A stretch of DNA of 64,000 nucleotides from DASWOJ01 sp964242415 (GTDB lineage: Bacteria > Pseudomonadota > Alphaproteobacteria > Acetobacterales > Acetobacteraceae), in NCBI GenBank assembly GCA_964242415.1, contig CAXTAT010000005.1, positions 1-64,000 on the forward strand, given 5' to 3'. The notes beneath the pieces are model-generated. The model ran no database searches. It worked only from the letters and a program-made list of their open reading frames with translations, and was not told where the DNA came from. Both the position numbers and the translations under genes were made by a program. Shown here in pieces: positions 1-8,949 of the stretch (positions are counted from its first letter, which is position 1; each line of letters starts with the position of its first letter).

Positions 1-2
1 GG

Positions 3-152
3 GGCAGCTACAGCGAGTACTCGTCGGACATCGACTACATCCCGGTGGACTGCGACTGGCCGGCGGCGGACCATCCCGGGGATGACGCCTTCTACGTTTG
101 GGGACCGACGCCGCCGGCCGATTTCATCACCAACCACGAACTCGGCGCATAG
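3..152 (+). CDS. C-terminal end of an unknown protein (5' cut by window)
   Basis: An open frame enters from the left edge and ends at TAG 150-152, giving the last 49 residues of a protein. The tail is rich in Asp, Tyr, Trp and Pro (it contains DYIPVDCDWPAADHP and ends in ITNHELGA), which looks like real coding sequence and not a GC-rich shadow frame. I do not recognise the family. A small hairpin, CTGTC-TCAAC-GACAG followed by AAAAA, at about 307-327 could be a weak terminator for it. Confidence 0.5.
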   Translation, partial: GSYSEYSSDIDYIPVDCDWPAADHPGDDAFYVWGPTPPADFITNHELGA

Positions 153-501
153 CCGAACAGGTTCCGGACCGCGCCGTCCAGCTGCAACGCGGCCGTCATG
201 CCCATCGTACGGGAGCAGTAGCCCGCCATCAGCGCGCTCAGGGGCATGGCCGGTTCCGCGATTGTGAACCAGAAGCCTTGCGTATCAAGCTACGGAAAGA
301 AAGACCTGTCTCAACGACAGAAAAACGGGGAGTTCCGCGACCCTACGCCATGCCGAAGGAAACTCTGGCCTTCGAGGCCCGACGCCGACACCGAAGCCAG
401 AGACTCCGGCGCACCGTCATGGCGCGAGCCAGCCGGCCCTGATCGGCGGGATTGGCCGGCGCCAAACTCAGGGACGCCGGCAACCCTGCTCCAGCCGACC
501 G
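153..501. other. intergenic stretch, nothing recognised
   Basis: About 350 bp without a convincing gene. Open frames here have arginine/proline-rich translations typical of GC-rich noncoding sequence. The only structure I see is the small CTGTC/GACAG hairpin near 310. This may be a decayed region. Confidence 0.5.
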
Positions 502-879
502 CTACTTCAAGTGCTGGGCAAGCAGCTTGTTCATCTCGAACATCGTCGCCTGGTCCTTGCCGAACACGCGGCGCAGCTTGTCGTCGGCCACGATCACCCG
601 GCCGTCGTCCGGGCTCTGCAGCTTATGCGCCTTGATGTAAACCCAAACCTTGCTCACCACCTCGCCGCGGGGCATCGTGCCTTCGCCGACGATCGCGGCC
701 AGGTCTGCCGAGGGCTGCAGCGGCTGCTGCAAGGCATTCGGCTTGTGGCCGGCCTTCGGTTCCTCGACCTTGGTGCCCTTCGGCGGCGCCTCGGCGGCCG
801 CGCCTTCCGCCTTTGGGGCCTTCGCCGTAGCAGCCTTTGTGGTCTTCGGGCTCTTGGTCGCCGTCGGGGTCTTGGTCAC
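502..879 (-). CDS. SWIB/MDM2-domain protein with basic Lys/Ala-rich N-terminus
   Basis: 125 residues from a GTG start at 879, chosen because GGAG lies 8 nt upstream. Residues 1-50 form a Lys/Ala/Pro-rich tail (repeated TKSPKTTKAATAK-type sequence), like the histone H1-like tails seen on bacterial DNA-binding proteins. Residues 55-125 match the SWIB/MDM2 fold: MPRGEVVSKVWVYIKAHKLQ, then a basic segment ending KLRRVFGKDQATMFEMNKLL. In eukaryotes SWIB domains mediate protein contacts in chromatin remodelling. Bacterial stand-alone SWIB proteins are usually called DNA topoisomerase III-like or chlamydial SWIB proteins, and their role is poorly known. A nucleoid-associated function is inference from the basic tail. 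The gene converges on the next gene with no operon partner. Confidence 0.85.
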   Translation of the reverse strand: MTKTPTATKSPKTTKAATAKAPKAEGAAAEAPPKGTKVEEPKAGHKPNALQQPLQPSADLAAIVGEGTMPRGEVVSKVWVYIKAHKLQSPDDGRVIVADDKLRRVFGKDQATMFEMNKLLAQHLK

Positions 880-1137
880 CTGTTTCGCTCCATGCTTCGT
901 TCTGCCATGTCCTGTAGTATCGACTGGACAACTTCGCCAGTGGCGCGGCTTAATCGCCCACCTCGGATTGGACCAAGGATGGCGGATGCGATGGCGCCGG
1001 GCCATGGTTCCGTCGTCCCGCTGCCAGCCGATCCGGCATTGTTGGCCAGGCTCTGGGATGCTGGGACGTCTATCGCTGATACGGCCATTGCTGACGCCGC
1101 TTTTGCAAACGGCAGACCATCCACCGGGAGAGAGCCG

Positions 1138-2073
1138 ATGTCGCCAACGACCTGTTTGCTCACCGTCGCCGCCCTGGTCGGAGCGGCAGCCGCTCCTGCT
1201 GCGGCAATACCCTTCGCGGGTCTGCTCGGGGGACCCGGGGGGACCAGCCAACTGGTCGGCTTCGACTCGGCCACGCCAAGCACCTTCACGACCACGCTGA
1301 ACATAACCGGGCTTCGCCCAGACGACACCGCCGTAGCCATCGACACACGTCCGGCGACCGGCGATCTCTACGCCCTCACCGAGGCACGGACCACCAGCAC
1401 AACCAACCTGTACACGATCAACACCGTCACCGGAGCCGCGACCTTCGTCGCAACCAGCTCGATCCCGCTCGGGGGCGGCAGCACCGATATCGCGTTCAAC
1501 CCGGTGACCGACACCATACAAGCAGTCAACAACAGCGGTCAGAACCTGAGCATAAATCCGGTGACGGGCGCCGCAGTGGCTGACGGCGCCCTGGCCTACG
1601 CGGCTGGCGACCCGTACGCCGGTGCCCCTCCATACATAGGCGCCATCGCCTACACCAACCAGGATCAGGCCCATGCCGTCGCCACCCAGCTCTATGGCAT
1701 CGACCTCGCAAGGGGCCTGCTGGTGCAGGTCGATGCAGCCACCGGCACGCTGACGACCGTCGCCCCGACCGGCGTCGGCTTCGCGTCGTTCGGCGGGTTC
1801 GACATCGTCGGGTCCTCCACCGCCTTCGTCACGTCCGCCTTGCTGGCGTCGCCGACACTCGGCCTGATCGGCTTCGACAGCCTCAACCTTGCGACGGGCG
1901 CGACCACGATCCTGGGCACTACCGTCAACGGAGTGGCCCCGTTGCTCGACATTGCCCAAGCGCAGGTCGGCGCCCCGGCCCAGGCCGTTGCAGAGCCAGC
2001 GTCCTTGCTGCTGCTCAGCCTCGGCCTAGCGGGGCTGCTGGCCGCGCGCCGCCATCCGGCAAGCTGCGCCTAA
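1138..2073 (+). CDS. secreted DUF4394 protein with PEP-CTERM sorting tail
   Basis: 311 residues from ATG 1138, preceded by GGGAGAGA. It has a short hydrophobic signal peptide (about residues 1-22, ending AAAAIP). A DUF4394-type beta-propeller-like body follows, with phrases such as DTAVAIDTRPATGDLYALT and LYTINTVTGAATFV. The C-terminus is a PEP-CTERM signal: AEPASLLLLSLGLAGLLAARR. PEP-CTERM proteins are exported and processed by an exosortase (EpsH/XrtA) and usually belong to exopolysaccharide-producing bacteria. No exosortase lies in this window, so it must be encoded elsewhere. A second PEP-CTERM protein lies at 22488-23195. Longer upstream in-frame extension lacks a signal peptide and is rejected. 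Confidence 0.85.
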   Translation: MSPTTCLLTVAALVGAAAAPAAAIPFAGLLGGPGGTSQLVGFDSATPSTFTTTLNITGLRPDDTAVAIDTRPATGDLYALTEARTTSTTNLYTINTVTGAATFVATSSIPLGGGSTDIAFNPVTDTIQAVNNSGQNLSINPVTGAAVADGALAYAAGDPYAGAPPYIGAIAYTNQDQAHAVATQLYGIDLARGLLVQVDAATGTLTTVAPTGVGFASFGGFDIVGSSTAFVTSALLASPTLGLIGFDSLNLATGATTILGTTVNGVAPLLDIAQAQVGAPAQAVAEPASLLLLSLGLAGLLAARRHPASCA

Positions 2074-2159
2074 CCGCCACTGCTCATCGGCGCTGGCGCC
2101 GGGTCAAGGCTCGCCGCTGCACGAGGGCACGGCGAGCCAAGCCGCCCCCGTCCTAAGCT

Positions 2160-2405
2160 GCACTCCCCAGTCCCGCGCGCGGGACAGCTTGATGAAGGCG
2201 CCGGCCGTCCGCCTGAACGGGCGGCCAGCAACCGCCAGCAACAGGGCGTCACGCCGCAACTGCCCGGACAACGGCCGCTGGCGTAGCCCGGCGCTGCTCA
2301 TCTCCTCAAGGCTCAGCCCAAAGCCCGGCAACAAGCCTCCCCGGCGCGCGTGAAGTGCAGCGTGCGGGCGAGCGCCAGGAGATACCGGATCTGCGTCAGG
2401 TCCAT
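2160..2405 (-). pseudogene. LysR-family regulator remnant, internally deleted
   Basis: From ATG 2405 the frame reads MDLTQIRYLLALARTLHFTR, the classic first helix of a LysR DNA-binding domain, then stops after about 30 codons. In another frame the sequence continues as a LysR-like C-terminus: an RPLSGQLRRDALLLAVAGRP segment, then FRRTAGAFIKLSRARDW, resembling the RPL-to-W tail of LysR effector domains. The roughly 250 residues normally between these ends are missing, so this is a decayed gene with a large internal deletion and a frameshift. The assignment rests on motif recognition. The adjacent DUF1223 gene may have been its neighbour or target. Confidence 0.6.
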
Positions 2406-2507
2406 GATCCCAGCCCCTCCCCAGACCCCGGGTTCGAACGCCCGCGGCCGGCCGCCCTCACGCCGCGCTGCAGCCTCGCCTTGGACAATGCCCCGCCCTC
2501 TGGAGCT

Positions 2508-3239
2508 TCAGGACGCACCAGCGGCCAGTCGCGCCGCCCCAAGGATCTGGCCCGTCTCCGCCTGCAGCAGGACAGCCACGTCCTCCCCGGCGGGGACCGC
2601 GACATCCAGGTGCAGCTTTTGCCCGGTCCAGGCGCCGCCGACCGTCATCGAGCGGACGATGTTGGCCTCCAGCAGCGTCCGCCCGCCGTTCTCCCCACGC
2701 CCGACGGCGGTCTGGTGCTGCCTGTCATACCCCAGCACCAGCACCGTGCCGCGGCCGTTCCCGGCGCCGATGGTGACCGACAGCGCGCCCCCGGCGCGGA
2801 CGACCTCGACCGGGGCCGCCGTCGCCGCATCCGCCGTGGCTTGGGCCAGGGCCGCCGCAACCGCGGACCGGTCGGAGCCGACCACGTCCCGCCGGCCGTC
2901 CACCACCATGGCGGGGGTATAGACGCCGGGGCTGACGGCCTCGGCGACGTAACGGCGCTGCCGCTCGGTCGCGCCCGCAAACGAGAACGGGTCGCGCCAG
3001 CCAAGGCTGTTCCAGTAGGTGACATGAAAGGTCAGCGGCAGCAGGTCCGGCCGGGTGCGGGCAAGATCGGCGACGATGGCATCCGCCGGCGGGCAGGATG
3101 AGCAGCCCTGCGACGTGAACAGCTCCACGACCACGGGACGGGCGGCAGGCAGGTGGGCCGCAGGCGATTGAGGGGTCTGCGCGGCCCCGACTGCGGGGAG
3201 CAGGCATCCGGCGCCAAGGGCAAGCCAACGAGCGCGCAT
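2508..3239 (-). CDS. DUF1223 secreted thioredoxin-fold protein
   Basis: 243 residues from ATG 3239, with an N-terminal signal peptide (MRARWLALGAGCLLPAVGAAQ). The mature part opens with VVVELFTSQGCSSCPPADAI, the hallmark of DUF1223: a thioredoxin-like fold with a CxxC pair. It continues through FHVTYWNSLGWRDPFS and YTPAMVVDG, which are also typical. Length fits the family (about 230-260). The protein is probably periplasmic. A redox or thiol role is inferred from the CSSC motif; the family's substrate is not established. A LysR remnant sits just downstream. Confidence 0.85.
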   Translation of the reverse strand: MRARWLALGAGCLLPAVGAAQTPQSPAAHLPAARPVVVELFTSQGCSSCPPADAIVADLARTRPDLLPLTFHVTYWNSLGWRDPFSFAGATERQRRYVAEAVSPGVYTPAMVVDGRRDVVGSDRSAVAAALAQATADAATAAPVEVVRAGGALSVTIGAGNGRGTVLVLGYDRQHQTAVGRGENGGRTLLEANIVRSMTVGGAWTGQKLHLDVAVPAGEDVAVLLQAETGQILGAARLAAGAS

Positions 3240-3539
3240 GAGCAGCCTCCTTCATCACACTGGACGCCCCGCCGGGGCCGCGGAGGCGGCTTCGTGCAGG
3301 GGCATGACCTCTATTTCGGCGGCGGCGGCAGATGGTTACATGGCTGCCGGCGCCTGCCGCTTGGGGTGGTGCAGGTTTCCAGCTGGCGCAAGCAGCGGGA
3401 GGACAAGGCGCTGACCCGGCGGCTGCCCTCCGTCGTGGCTGGGTGATCCGGATACGCTCGAAATCGAGGTGTAGCCCTGCGTCGAGGAAAACGCCTCTCG
3501 TGATAGCCGTTGCCAGCCAGGACACACTCGAACAAATCA
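3240..3539. other. intergenic stretch, nothing recognised
   Basis: No credible gene between the DUF1223 start and the AT-rich promoter island. Composition is GC-rich up to about 3450 and then falls. Confidence 0.4.
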
Positions 3540-3665
3540 CGACAAGCCAGCATGTAATTTACCGTAAACAACAAGGTCCTTACAAATACGATATAAGGTA
3601 AGCCCTTTTGCAAAAGAAAACATCGTATTCTCTCGACATAGCAGCGGCTTTATCAGAGAGTTACA
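3540..3665 (+). promoter_or_regulatory. AT-rich promoter island of the glycan operon
   Basis: A sharp local drop in GC immediately before the glycosyltransferase start at 3666. It contains a perfect palindrome TTTACCGTAAA at 3558-3568 and an inverted repeat CCTTA/TAAGG flanking a GATATA core around 3578-3600. CTCTC/GAGAG arms lie near 3633-3660. AT-rich DNA of this kind in a GC-rich genome is a typical promoter or xenogeneic-silencer target. No specific sigma box can be assigned with confidence. Confidence 0.45.
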
Positions 3666-4667
3666 ATGTTCAACGTGGCTGGATTGGTCGCAAAGCGCCG
3701 GACGCGACTATTAATGTATGGAGCCTTACTGCTATGCTTCGGCCTCGCCATGTACCTATTTGGCGTCCTACTGGCGCTGCCCCGCTTCCTCATCGGCGGG
3801 GAGCGGTTCCTGGCGGTCAACGAGTGGATCGTGTGGTATAGCGGCGTTCCCGTCGTGCTCGGGCTGTGCCTAGCTCTGACCGACCTCTTTGTCCTGCTTG
3901 GACGCAAGCGATCCCCCGCGCTAGCTGTTCGCCATAACCCCATCGAGACTCCTCGCCTGGTCGTCGCGCTCACAGCCTATGACGACGAGGCCAGCATCGC
4001 CGACGCGGTGCGCGACTTCGCAGCCCACCCGCTGGTGGACGAGGTGATCGTGGTCAGCAACAACAGCTGCGACCGAACGCTGGAACGCGCCGCCGCCGCC
4101 GGGGCGACGGTGATTAACGAGCCACGCCAGGGCTATGGGCAATGCGTCCACCGCTGCTTCGCGGAGGCCATCGCACGCGGCCACGCGCTGATCGTGCTGT
4201 GCGAAGGCGACCGGACGTTCCGCGCCTACGACATCGACAAGCTGCTGGCCTACGCGCCGCATGCCGACATCGTCAACGGCACCCGCACAGTTGAGCGATT
4301 GCGCGCCCGGGTGACCCAACTCAGCACGTTCATGTATTATGGCAACCTGTTCATGGGCAAGCTGCTGGAGGCCAAGCACCTGGGCCGGACCACCATCACC
4401 GACGTCGGCACCACGTATAAGCTCTGCCGCCGCGACACCCTGGTCCGGCTGATGCCGCACCTGAACCCGGCGGTGAACCTGGAGTTCAATGCTCACTTCC
4501 TCGACGTGGCGCTAGATCATGGCTGCGACATCGTCGAGTGCCCAATCACGTTTCATCCGCGCGTCGGCATCAGCAAGGGCGGCAACGTCAACAACGTCCG
4601 GGCACTGCAGGTCGGGCTGCGGATGATGTTCGGCATCACCCTGAGCTGGAAGGCCGTCAAGGCGTGA
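3666..4667 (+). CDS. family 2 glycosyltransferase with two N-terminal membrane segments
   Basis: 333 residues from ATG 3666. Two hydrophobic segments (about 15-38 and 58-78) precede a GT-A catalytic domain. That domain starts near residue 98 (LVVALTAYDDEASI) and continues through VIVVSNNSCDRT and VLCEGDRTF (residues 178-185, the DXD-like acidic motif). GT2 enzymes transfer sugars from nucleotide- or polyprenyl-phosphate donors. A membrane-anchored form like this is typical of polyprenyl-phosphate sugar synthases or surface-polysaccharide transferases. It is the first gene of a tight three-gene operon: its TGA overlaps the next start as GTGA. Exact donor and product are unknown. Confidence 0.85.
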   Translation: MFNVAGLVAKRRTRLLMYGALLLCFGLAMYLFGVLLALPRFLIGGERFLAVNEWIVWYSGVPVVLGLCLALTDLFVLLGRKRSPALAVRHNPIETPRLVVALTAYDDEASIADAVRDFAAHPLVDEVIVVSNNSCDRTLERAAAAGATVINEPRQGYGQCVHRCFAEAIARGHALIVLCEGDRTFRAYDIDKLLAYAPHADIVNGTRTVERLRARVTQLSTFMYYGNLFMGKLLEAKHLGRTTITDVGTTYKLCRRDTLVRLMPHLNPAVNLEFNAHFLDVALDHGCDIVECPITFHPRVGISKGGNVNNVRALQVGLRMMFGITLSWKAVKA

Positions 4668-5305
4668 CCGGGGTGGACTACCACGGCTCGCGCCTGGTCG
4701 CCGACCCGCGGCGCGACGTGCTGTGGGACAGCCTGTGGCGCTTCCGCTTCAAGGCCATGGTCCGGCCGGAGGACTGCGTGCTGGATCTGGGCGCCGGGTA
4801 TTGCAACTTCATCAACTCGGTCGTTGCCCGGCGCCGGATCGCGGTCGATGCCTGGGACGGCTTCCCCGCCCACCTGGCCCCAGGCGTCGAGCACCACGTC
4901 GGCAGCGTCACCGACCTGGGCTTTCTCGAACCCGGCGCGGTGGACTTTGCGTTCGCCAGCAACCTGTTCGAGCACCTGACCAAGGCGGACTTCTCCACTG
5001 TTCTGGACGCCCTGCGCGGCAAGCTGTCCGCGCAGGGCACGCTGACCATCGTGCAGCCGAACTACCGCTATGCGTATCGCGAGTACTTCGACGACTTCGA
5101 CCACAAGAGCGTCTACTCGCACATAAGCCTGGCCGACTACCTGACCGCCAACGGCTGGGAAGTGTTCCTGGTCGAGCCGCGCTTCATGCCCTTGTCGGTC
5201 AAGGGGCGCCTGCCGGTCAGGCCCTTCCTGATCCAGGCCTGGCTCGCCTCCCCGGTCAAGCCGAGCGGCAAGCAGATGCTGGTGCGGGCGCGGCCAAGGC
5301 GATGA
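4664..5305 (+). CDS. class I SAM-dependent methyltransferase
   Basis: 213 residues from GTG 4664, which overlaps the previous stop as GTGA; a longer start inside the upstream gene is less likely. SAM-binding motif I is VLDLGAGYCNFI (residues 39-50). Further features are the acidic VDAWD, HHVGSVTDLGF and FASNLFEHL, the usual class I order. HVxS-VTDL and EHLTKADF resemble methyltransferases of glycan and small-molecule pathways. Translational coupling to a glycosyltransferase upstream and a polytopic protein downstream suggests it methylates a sugar or lipid-linked glycan. That is inference from context. Confidence 0.8.
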   Translation: MTGVDYHGSRLVADPRRDVLWDSLWRFRFKAMVRPEDCVLDLGAGYCNFINSVVARRRIAVDAWDGFPAHLAPGVEHHVGSVTDLGFLEPGAVDFAFASNLFEHLTKADFSTVLDALRGKLSAQGTLTIVQPNYRYAYREYFDDFDHKSVYSHISLADYLTANGWEVFLVEPRFMPLSVKGRLPVRPFLIQAWLASPVKPSGKQMLVRARPRR

Positions 5306-6864
5306 TCCGCCTGGCGCAACGGGCGGCTCTGGCCGGCGTGGGACGGGAACGCCTGGCCCGCCAGTTCGGCGCAGTCATGATGTGTGCGCTGCTTGCATTG
5401 CTTGCGGTGCACGTTGCCGCCGTGTGCCTGGACTTTATCGCGTGCATCCGCCTTCCGCTCGAGCTGGACTATGGCGAGGGGATCGTTTGGCAGCAGGCCG
5501 CGCTGATCCCGGGACCGAGGATGTACGGTACCTCGACGGCGCTGCCTTTCATCGTGTTCCACTACCCGCCGCTCTACTATCTTCTCGCTCGCGCAGCGCT
5601 GATGGTCGAGCCGAACTTTCTTGCCGCCGGCCGCCTGGTGTCGGTGGTGAGCACCTTGACGATCGCGCCTGCCGTTGCCGGCCTGGTCCTCGTGTCGGTC
5701 AGGTCCGGCAGCCAGCGCCTTGCGCGCTTGAACGTCCAATGCGCCATCGCGGCTGGGCTGCTGGTGCTGAGCCTGCACGCCGTCCATAGCTGGGGATTGG
5801 TGATGCGCGTGGATATGCTGGCTGTCGCGCTTGCCATGCTTGGCTTGCTGCTTGGCGCCTGGGCTGACGGCCGATTTGCAGGAACCGCCTTGGCGCTACT
5901 ACTCTGCCTTGTATCGGTATTCACAAAACAGACTCAGTTGCCTGCTGGTGTCGCGGTATTCCTGGTCGCACTGCTGCGCAATCCACGTGCTGCGTTAGGT
6001 GCAGCCGCCCTGGTGGGAGGGATCGGCCTCGTTGCACTCGGTTTTCTCCAGTGGCAAACCGGGGGCGGGTTCCTGCACAACATCATCGGGTTCAACATCA
6101 ACCGGTTCGCGTTTTTTAACGCTTTACTGGTGTTCCTACCTGAAACGAGCAGTTTCCTGTTGATGGCGTTCATGCTTACGTCTGCCGGCGCCATTCTATT
6201 TAACCTGCCGTGGCCCTTCCCTGCTGCACCTTGGCGAAGCGCTTTTAGCCGCTGGTTCATCGCCGTGCATGCGGTAGATAGGGCAACATCGGCACGCCGC
6301 ATCTTGCTAATTTATAGCATTCTTTCAGGCATCATGCTGGTTTCGGTATTTAAATCCGGTGGAGGTTTCAGCTATCTGGTGCCATGCCTTTGTGGCGGTT
6401 GTGCTTTAATCGGTGTACGATTATGCGACTTGGCTGCGGGTGGGCGCCAGATGGCCGCCGGCTTGGGCTTGCTGCTCCTGTGCATCCTGCCTCTGCCATT
6501 CCGTATTTTGCCGGACCGAGCTTCGCAGCAAGACCTCGAGCAGCAAGCAGCATTGGTGAGGCGTATCGCTTCTGCGGCTAAGCCGGTGTCCTCGGAGAAC
6601 ATGACTTTGCTGATGCTTGCGGGCAAACCAGTAATCTATGAACCCGCCATCGTCACCGAACTATCTGCGGTCGGACGTTGGGATGAGACTCAGTTGGTCA
6701 ACATGATACGCGCAGGCGGCTTTGCTTTCATGATAACGACTGGCGACACGCACGGCGGCAGCTTCCGTCGTACGGCGGCCGTAGATGCGGCAATGCGAGA
6801 AGCCTATCCACGAGTGGAGCGGATTGCCAATCGGCTTTGGCTAAACCTGCCACTGGATCAGTAG
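5302..6864 (+). CDS. polytopic GT-C-like membrane protein
   Basis: 520 residues from ATG 5302, coupled to the methyltransferase stop (ATGA). About 10-12 hydrophobic segments fill the chain, followed by a soluble C-terminal part of roughly 110 residues. The first extracytoplasmic loop has the acidic motif LELDYGEG (residues 53-60), and FHYPPLYYLLA follows (86-96). Such a loop-1 acidic motif plus a Pro-Pro-Leu-Tyr segment is characteristic of GT-C glycosyltransferases that use polyprenyl-phosphate sugars (GT39/GT83 type). The donor could be made by the upstream GT2. The second half (about 5900-6860) is visibly lower in GC and has more rare codons than its neighbours, suggesting acquired DNA. 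Confidence 0.7.
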   Translation: MIRLAQRAALAGVGRERLARQFGAVMMCALLALLAVHVAAVCLDFIACIRLPLELDYGEGIVWQQAALIPGPRMYGTSTALPFIVFHYPPLYYLLARAALMVEPNFLAAGRLVSVVSTLTIAPAVAGLVLVSVRSGSQRLARLNVQCAIAAGLLVLSLHAVHSWGLVMRVDMLAVALAMLGLLLGAWADGRFAGTALALLLCLVSVFTKQTQLPAGVAVFLVALLRNPRAALGAAALVGGIGLVALGFLQWQTGGGFLHNIIGFNINRFAFFNALLVFLPETSSFLLMAFMLTSAGAILFNLPWPFPAAPWRSAFSRWFIAVHAVDRATSARRILLIYSILSGIMLVSVFKSGGGFSYLVPCLCGGCALIGVRLCDLAAGGRQMAAGLGLLLLCILPLPFRILPDRASQQDLEQQAALVRRIASAAKPVSSENMTLLMLAGKPVIYEPAIVTELSAVGRWDETQLVNMIRAGGFAFMITTGDTHGGSFRRTAAVDAAMREAYPRVERIANRLWLNLPLDQ

Positions 6865-7171
6865 CTTGGATTGCGACTTGGTGACCAGGCGCACTACGGC
6901 TCGACAACCACATGCAATGGCTCGACATTTTGGACCGCTCAAGCGGCAGGTACGGCTTGTTCACTGCCATGACGCGGGTTGCGATGCGTAGCGGGCGCAC
7001 GACGGATATGCTGCTGCTTCGTGCTCACTTCCTGGCCTTCGGCGAGTTATCCCGGCAGGGAGACGTTAGCTGGATGCTTTTTGGAAACCAAAGCCGGCCG
7101 GTGCCGCCGGGCCTCAGACACATGCGCGAGAGCCGCTTTTTTACCTGTCCCACACCCCGCCCCACCACCCC
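6865..7171. other. intergenic stretch, nothing recognised
   Basis: About 300 bp between the glycan operon and the convergent metal-transport operon. No hairpin with a clear T-tract and no conserved frame was seen. Confidence 0.4.
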
Positions 7172-8062
7172 CTACTCCGGCCGCATCGCAGCCACCAGCG
7201 CATCAACATCATACCGGAACATCGCAGCATACGTCGCCGCCGGCCCACCCGGCGCCGAAAGCGCCTCGACATACAGCGTGCCCCCCGGCTCCGCCCCCGT
7301 CGCATTCGCCACCTGCCGCACCAACCGAGGATCGGCCGCGCTCTCCAGAAAGTAGGTGCGGACCTTCTCCGCCCTCACCTGCCGGATCAGCGCCGCAACC
7401 GCCTTGGCCGAAGCCTCGCTCTCGGTGGACAGGCCAACCGGGGACAGGAACGTCACGCCATACGCCGCGCCGAAGTAACCAAACGCGTCATGGCTGGTCA
7501 GCACCTTGCGCCGGCTGGGAGGCACCAGCGCAACCTGCTGCCGGGCATACAAATCCAACGCCTGCAGCTCCGCGCTATAACGCGCCCCACGCTCCCGGTA
7601 ATCCGCCGCGTCATCCGGATCAGCAGCCGACAGCGCACGCACGATATTGCCGATGTAGGTCGGCGCATTCGCCATGCTGTTCCAGGCGTGCGGGTCCACG
7701 ACCGGCCGGCCATCCTCGTCCATGCGGCGCGTCCGCAGGCCCTCGGTCGCCACCACCGGCTTGCCCTGCGTGCCGGAGGCCGCGACCAGCCGGGTCATCC
7801 ACCCCTCCAAGCCAAGCCCATTGATGAACACCACGTCGGCCGCCTTCAACCGGCGCGCGTCGTCCGGCGACGGCTCATAGGCGTGCGGGTCGCCGTTCGG
7901 GCCGACCAGCGACATGACCTGCACGTGGTCGCCGCCGACTTGGCGGACCATGTCGGCCAGCACGGTGAAGCTCGCAACCACCTGCAGCGTCCGGGCCGCG
8001 GCAGGCCCGGGCCACACCAGGATCGCAGCCAGCAACAAAAGGGGCAAACGGGGATGGCGCAT
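7172..8062 (-). CDS. ABC metal-binding periplasmic protein (zinc-type cluster A-I)
   Basis: 296 residues from ATG 8062, preceded by GGAGG. It has a signal peptide (about 1-23, cleaved after PAAA). The metal ligands of the ZnuA/TroA/AztC family are visible: H60 (NGDPHAYEPSP), H125 (VVDPHAWNS), H191 (TSHDAFGYF) and an acidic residue E267 (LYVEALS). Three His plus an acidic residue, rather than 2His-Glu-Asp, favours zinc over manganese. It lacks the long His-rich loop of enterobacterial ZnuA. It is the last gene of the operon and delivers metal to the permease encoded at 8080-8949. Confidence 0.88.
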   Translation of the reverse strand: MRHPRLPLLLLAAILVWPGPAAARTLQVVASFTVLADMVRQVGGDHVQVMSLVGPNGDPHAYEPSPDDARRLKAADVVFINGLGLEGWMTRLVAASGTQGKPVVATEGLRTRRMDEDGRPVVDPHAWNSMANAPTYIGNIVRALSAADPDDAADYRERGARYSAELQALDLYARQQVALVPPSRRKVLTSHDAFGYFGAAYGVTFLSPVGLSTESEASAKAVAALIRQVRAEKVRTYFLESAADPRLVRQVANATGAEPGGTLYVEALSAPGGPAATYAAMFRYDVDALVAAMRPE

Positions 8063-8079
8063 GGCAAAAACCTCCAGGA

Positions 8080-8949
8080 TCAGCGATGCAGATGCGGCCC
8101 CGGAAAGGCGCGTCGCAGCACGCCGCCCCGGCCGAACAGGATGGACACGCCGAGCAGCACGCTCGCCGCCAGCACGATCGACGGACCCGACGCCACCCCC
8201 AGGTGGAACGACACCACCAGCCCGGCGAACCCCGACGCGAACGCCGTCCCCGAAGCGATCAGCGCCAACGCCGGCAGCGTCGTCGCCCACAGCCGCGCCG
8301 CAGCCGCCGGCAGCATCATCAGCCCCACCGCCATCAGGGTCCCCAGCGCCTGGAATCCGGCCACCAGGTTCACCACCACCAGCACCAGGAACAGCAGGTG
8401 GTAGGCCGACCCGCGCCCGCCGACCGACCGCAGGAACCCAGGGTCGAAGCACTCGGCCACCAGCGGGCGATACGCCGCCGCCAGCACCAGCACCGTCACC
8501 GAAGCGACTCCGCCGATCAGGAACAGCGCCTGGTCGTCGATCGCCAGTATCGTGCCGAACAGCACATGCAGCAGGTCGATGCTGGACCCGCGCAGCGACA
8601 CCAGCAGCACCCCCGCCGCCAGCGACGTCAAATAGAACCCGGCGAAGCTCGCATCCTCCCGCAGCGCCGTCGTGCGGCTGACCAGGCCCGACAGCAGCGC
8701 CACCGCCAGCCCCGCCACCAGCCCGCCCGCGCTCATGGCCGGCAACGACAGCCCGCCCAACAGGAATCCGACCGCGGCGCCGGGCAGCACGGCATGGCTC
8801 ATCGCATCGCCGACCAGGCTCATGCGCCGCAGCAGCAGCAGCACGCCGACCGGGCCGGAGCCGACGCTCAACGCCAGGCAGGCCACCAGCGCCCGGCGCA
8901 TGAAGCCGAACTCGACGAACGGGGCGGCCACCGCGTCGTACAGGGTCAC
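8080..8949 (-). CDS. metal ABC transporter permease (ZnuB/AztB type)
   Basis: 289 residues from GTG 8949, which overlaps the ATPase stop as GTGA. Eight or nine hydrophobic segments fill the chain. MSLVGDAMSHAVLPGAAVGF is the diagnostic SLxGDAxSHAVLPG motif of the ABC-3 metal permease family. Length is normal. It forms the inner-membrane channel with the ATPase and the binding protein on either side in the operon. Confidence 0.92.
   Translation of the reverse strand: MTLYDAVAAPFVEFGFMRRALVACLALSVGSGPVGVLLLLRRMSLVGDAMSHAVLPGAAVGFLLGGLSLPAMSAGGLVAGLAVALLSGLVSRTTALREDASFAGFYLTSLAAGVLLVSLRGSSIDLLHVLFGTILAIDDQALFLIGGVASVTVLVLAAAYRPLVAECFDPGFLRSVGGRGSAYHLLFLVLVVVNLVAGFQALGTLMAVGLMMLPAAAARLWATTLPALALIASGTAFASGFAGLVVSFHLGVASGPSIVLAASVLLGVSILFGRGGVLRRAFPGPHLHR

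Noticed and set aside
2428..2445. tRNA T-arm (GGGTTCGAACG)
   Set aside because: No acceptor stem, D arm or anticodon arm can be built around it.
6912..7355. 147-residue open frame after the glycan operon
   Set aside because: It runs antisense into the metal-binding protein gene, has no recognisable domain and no ribosome site.
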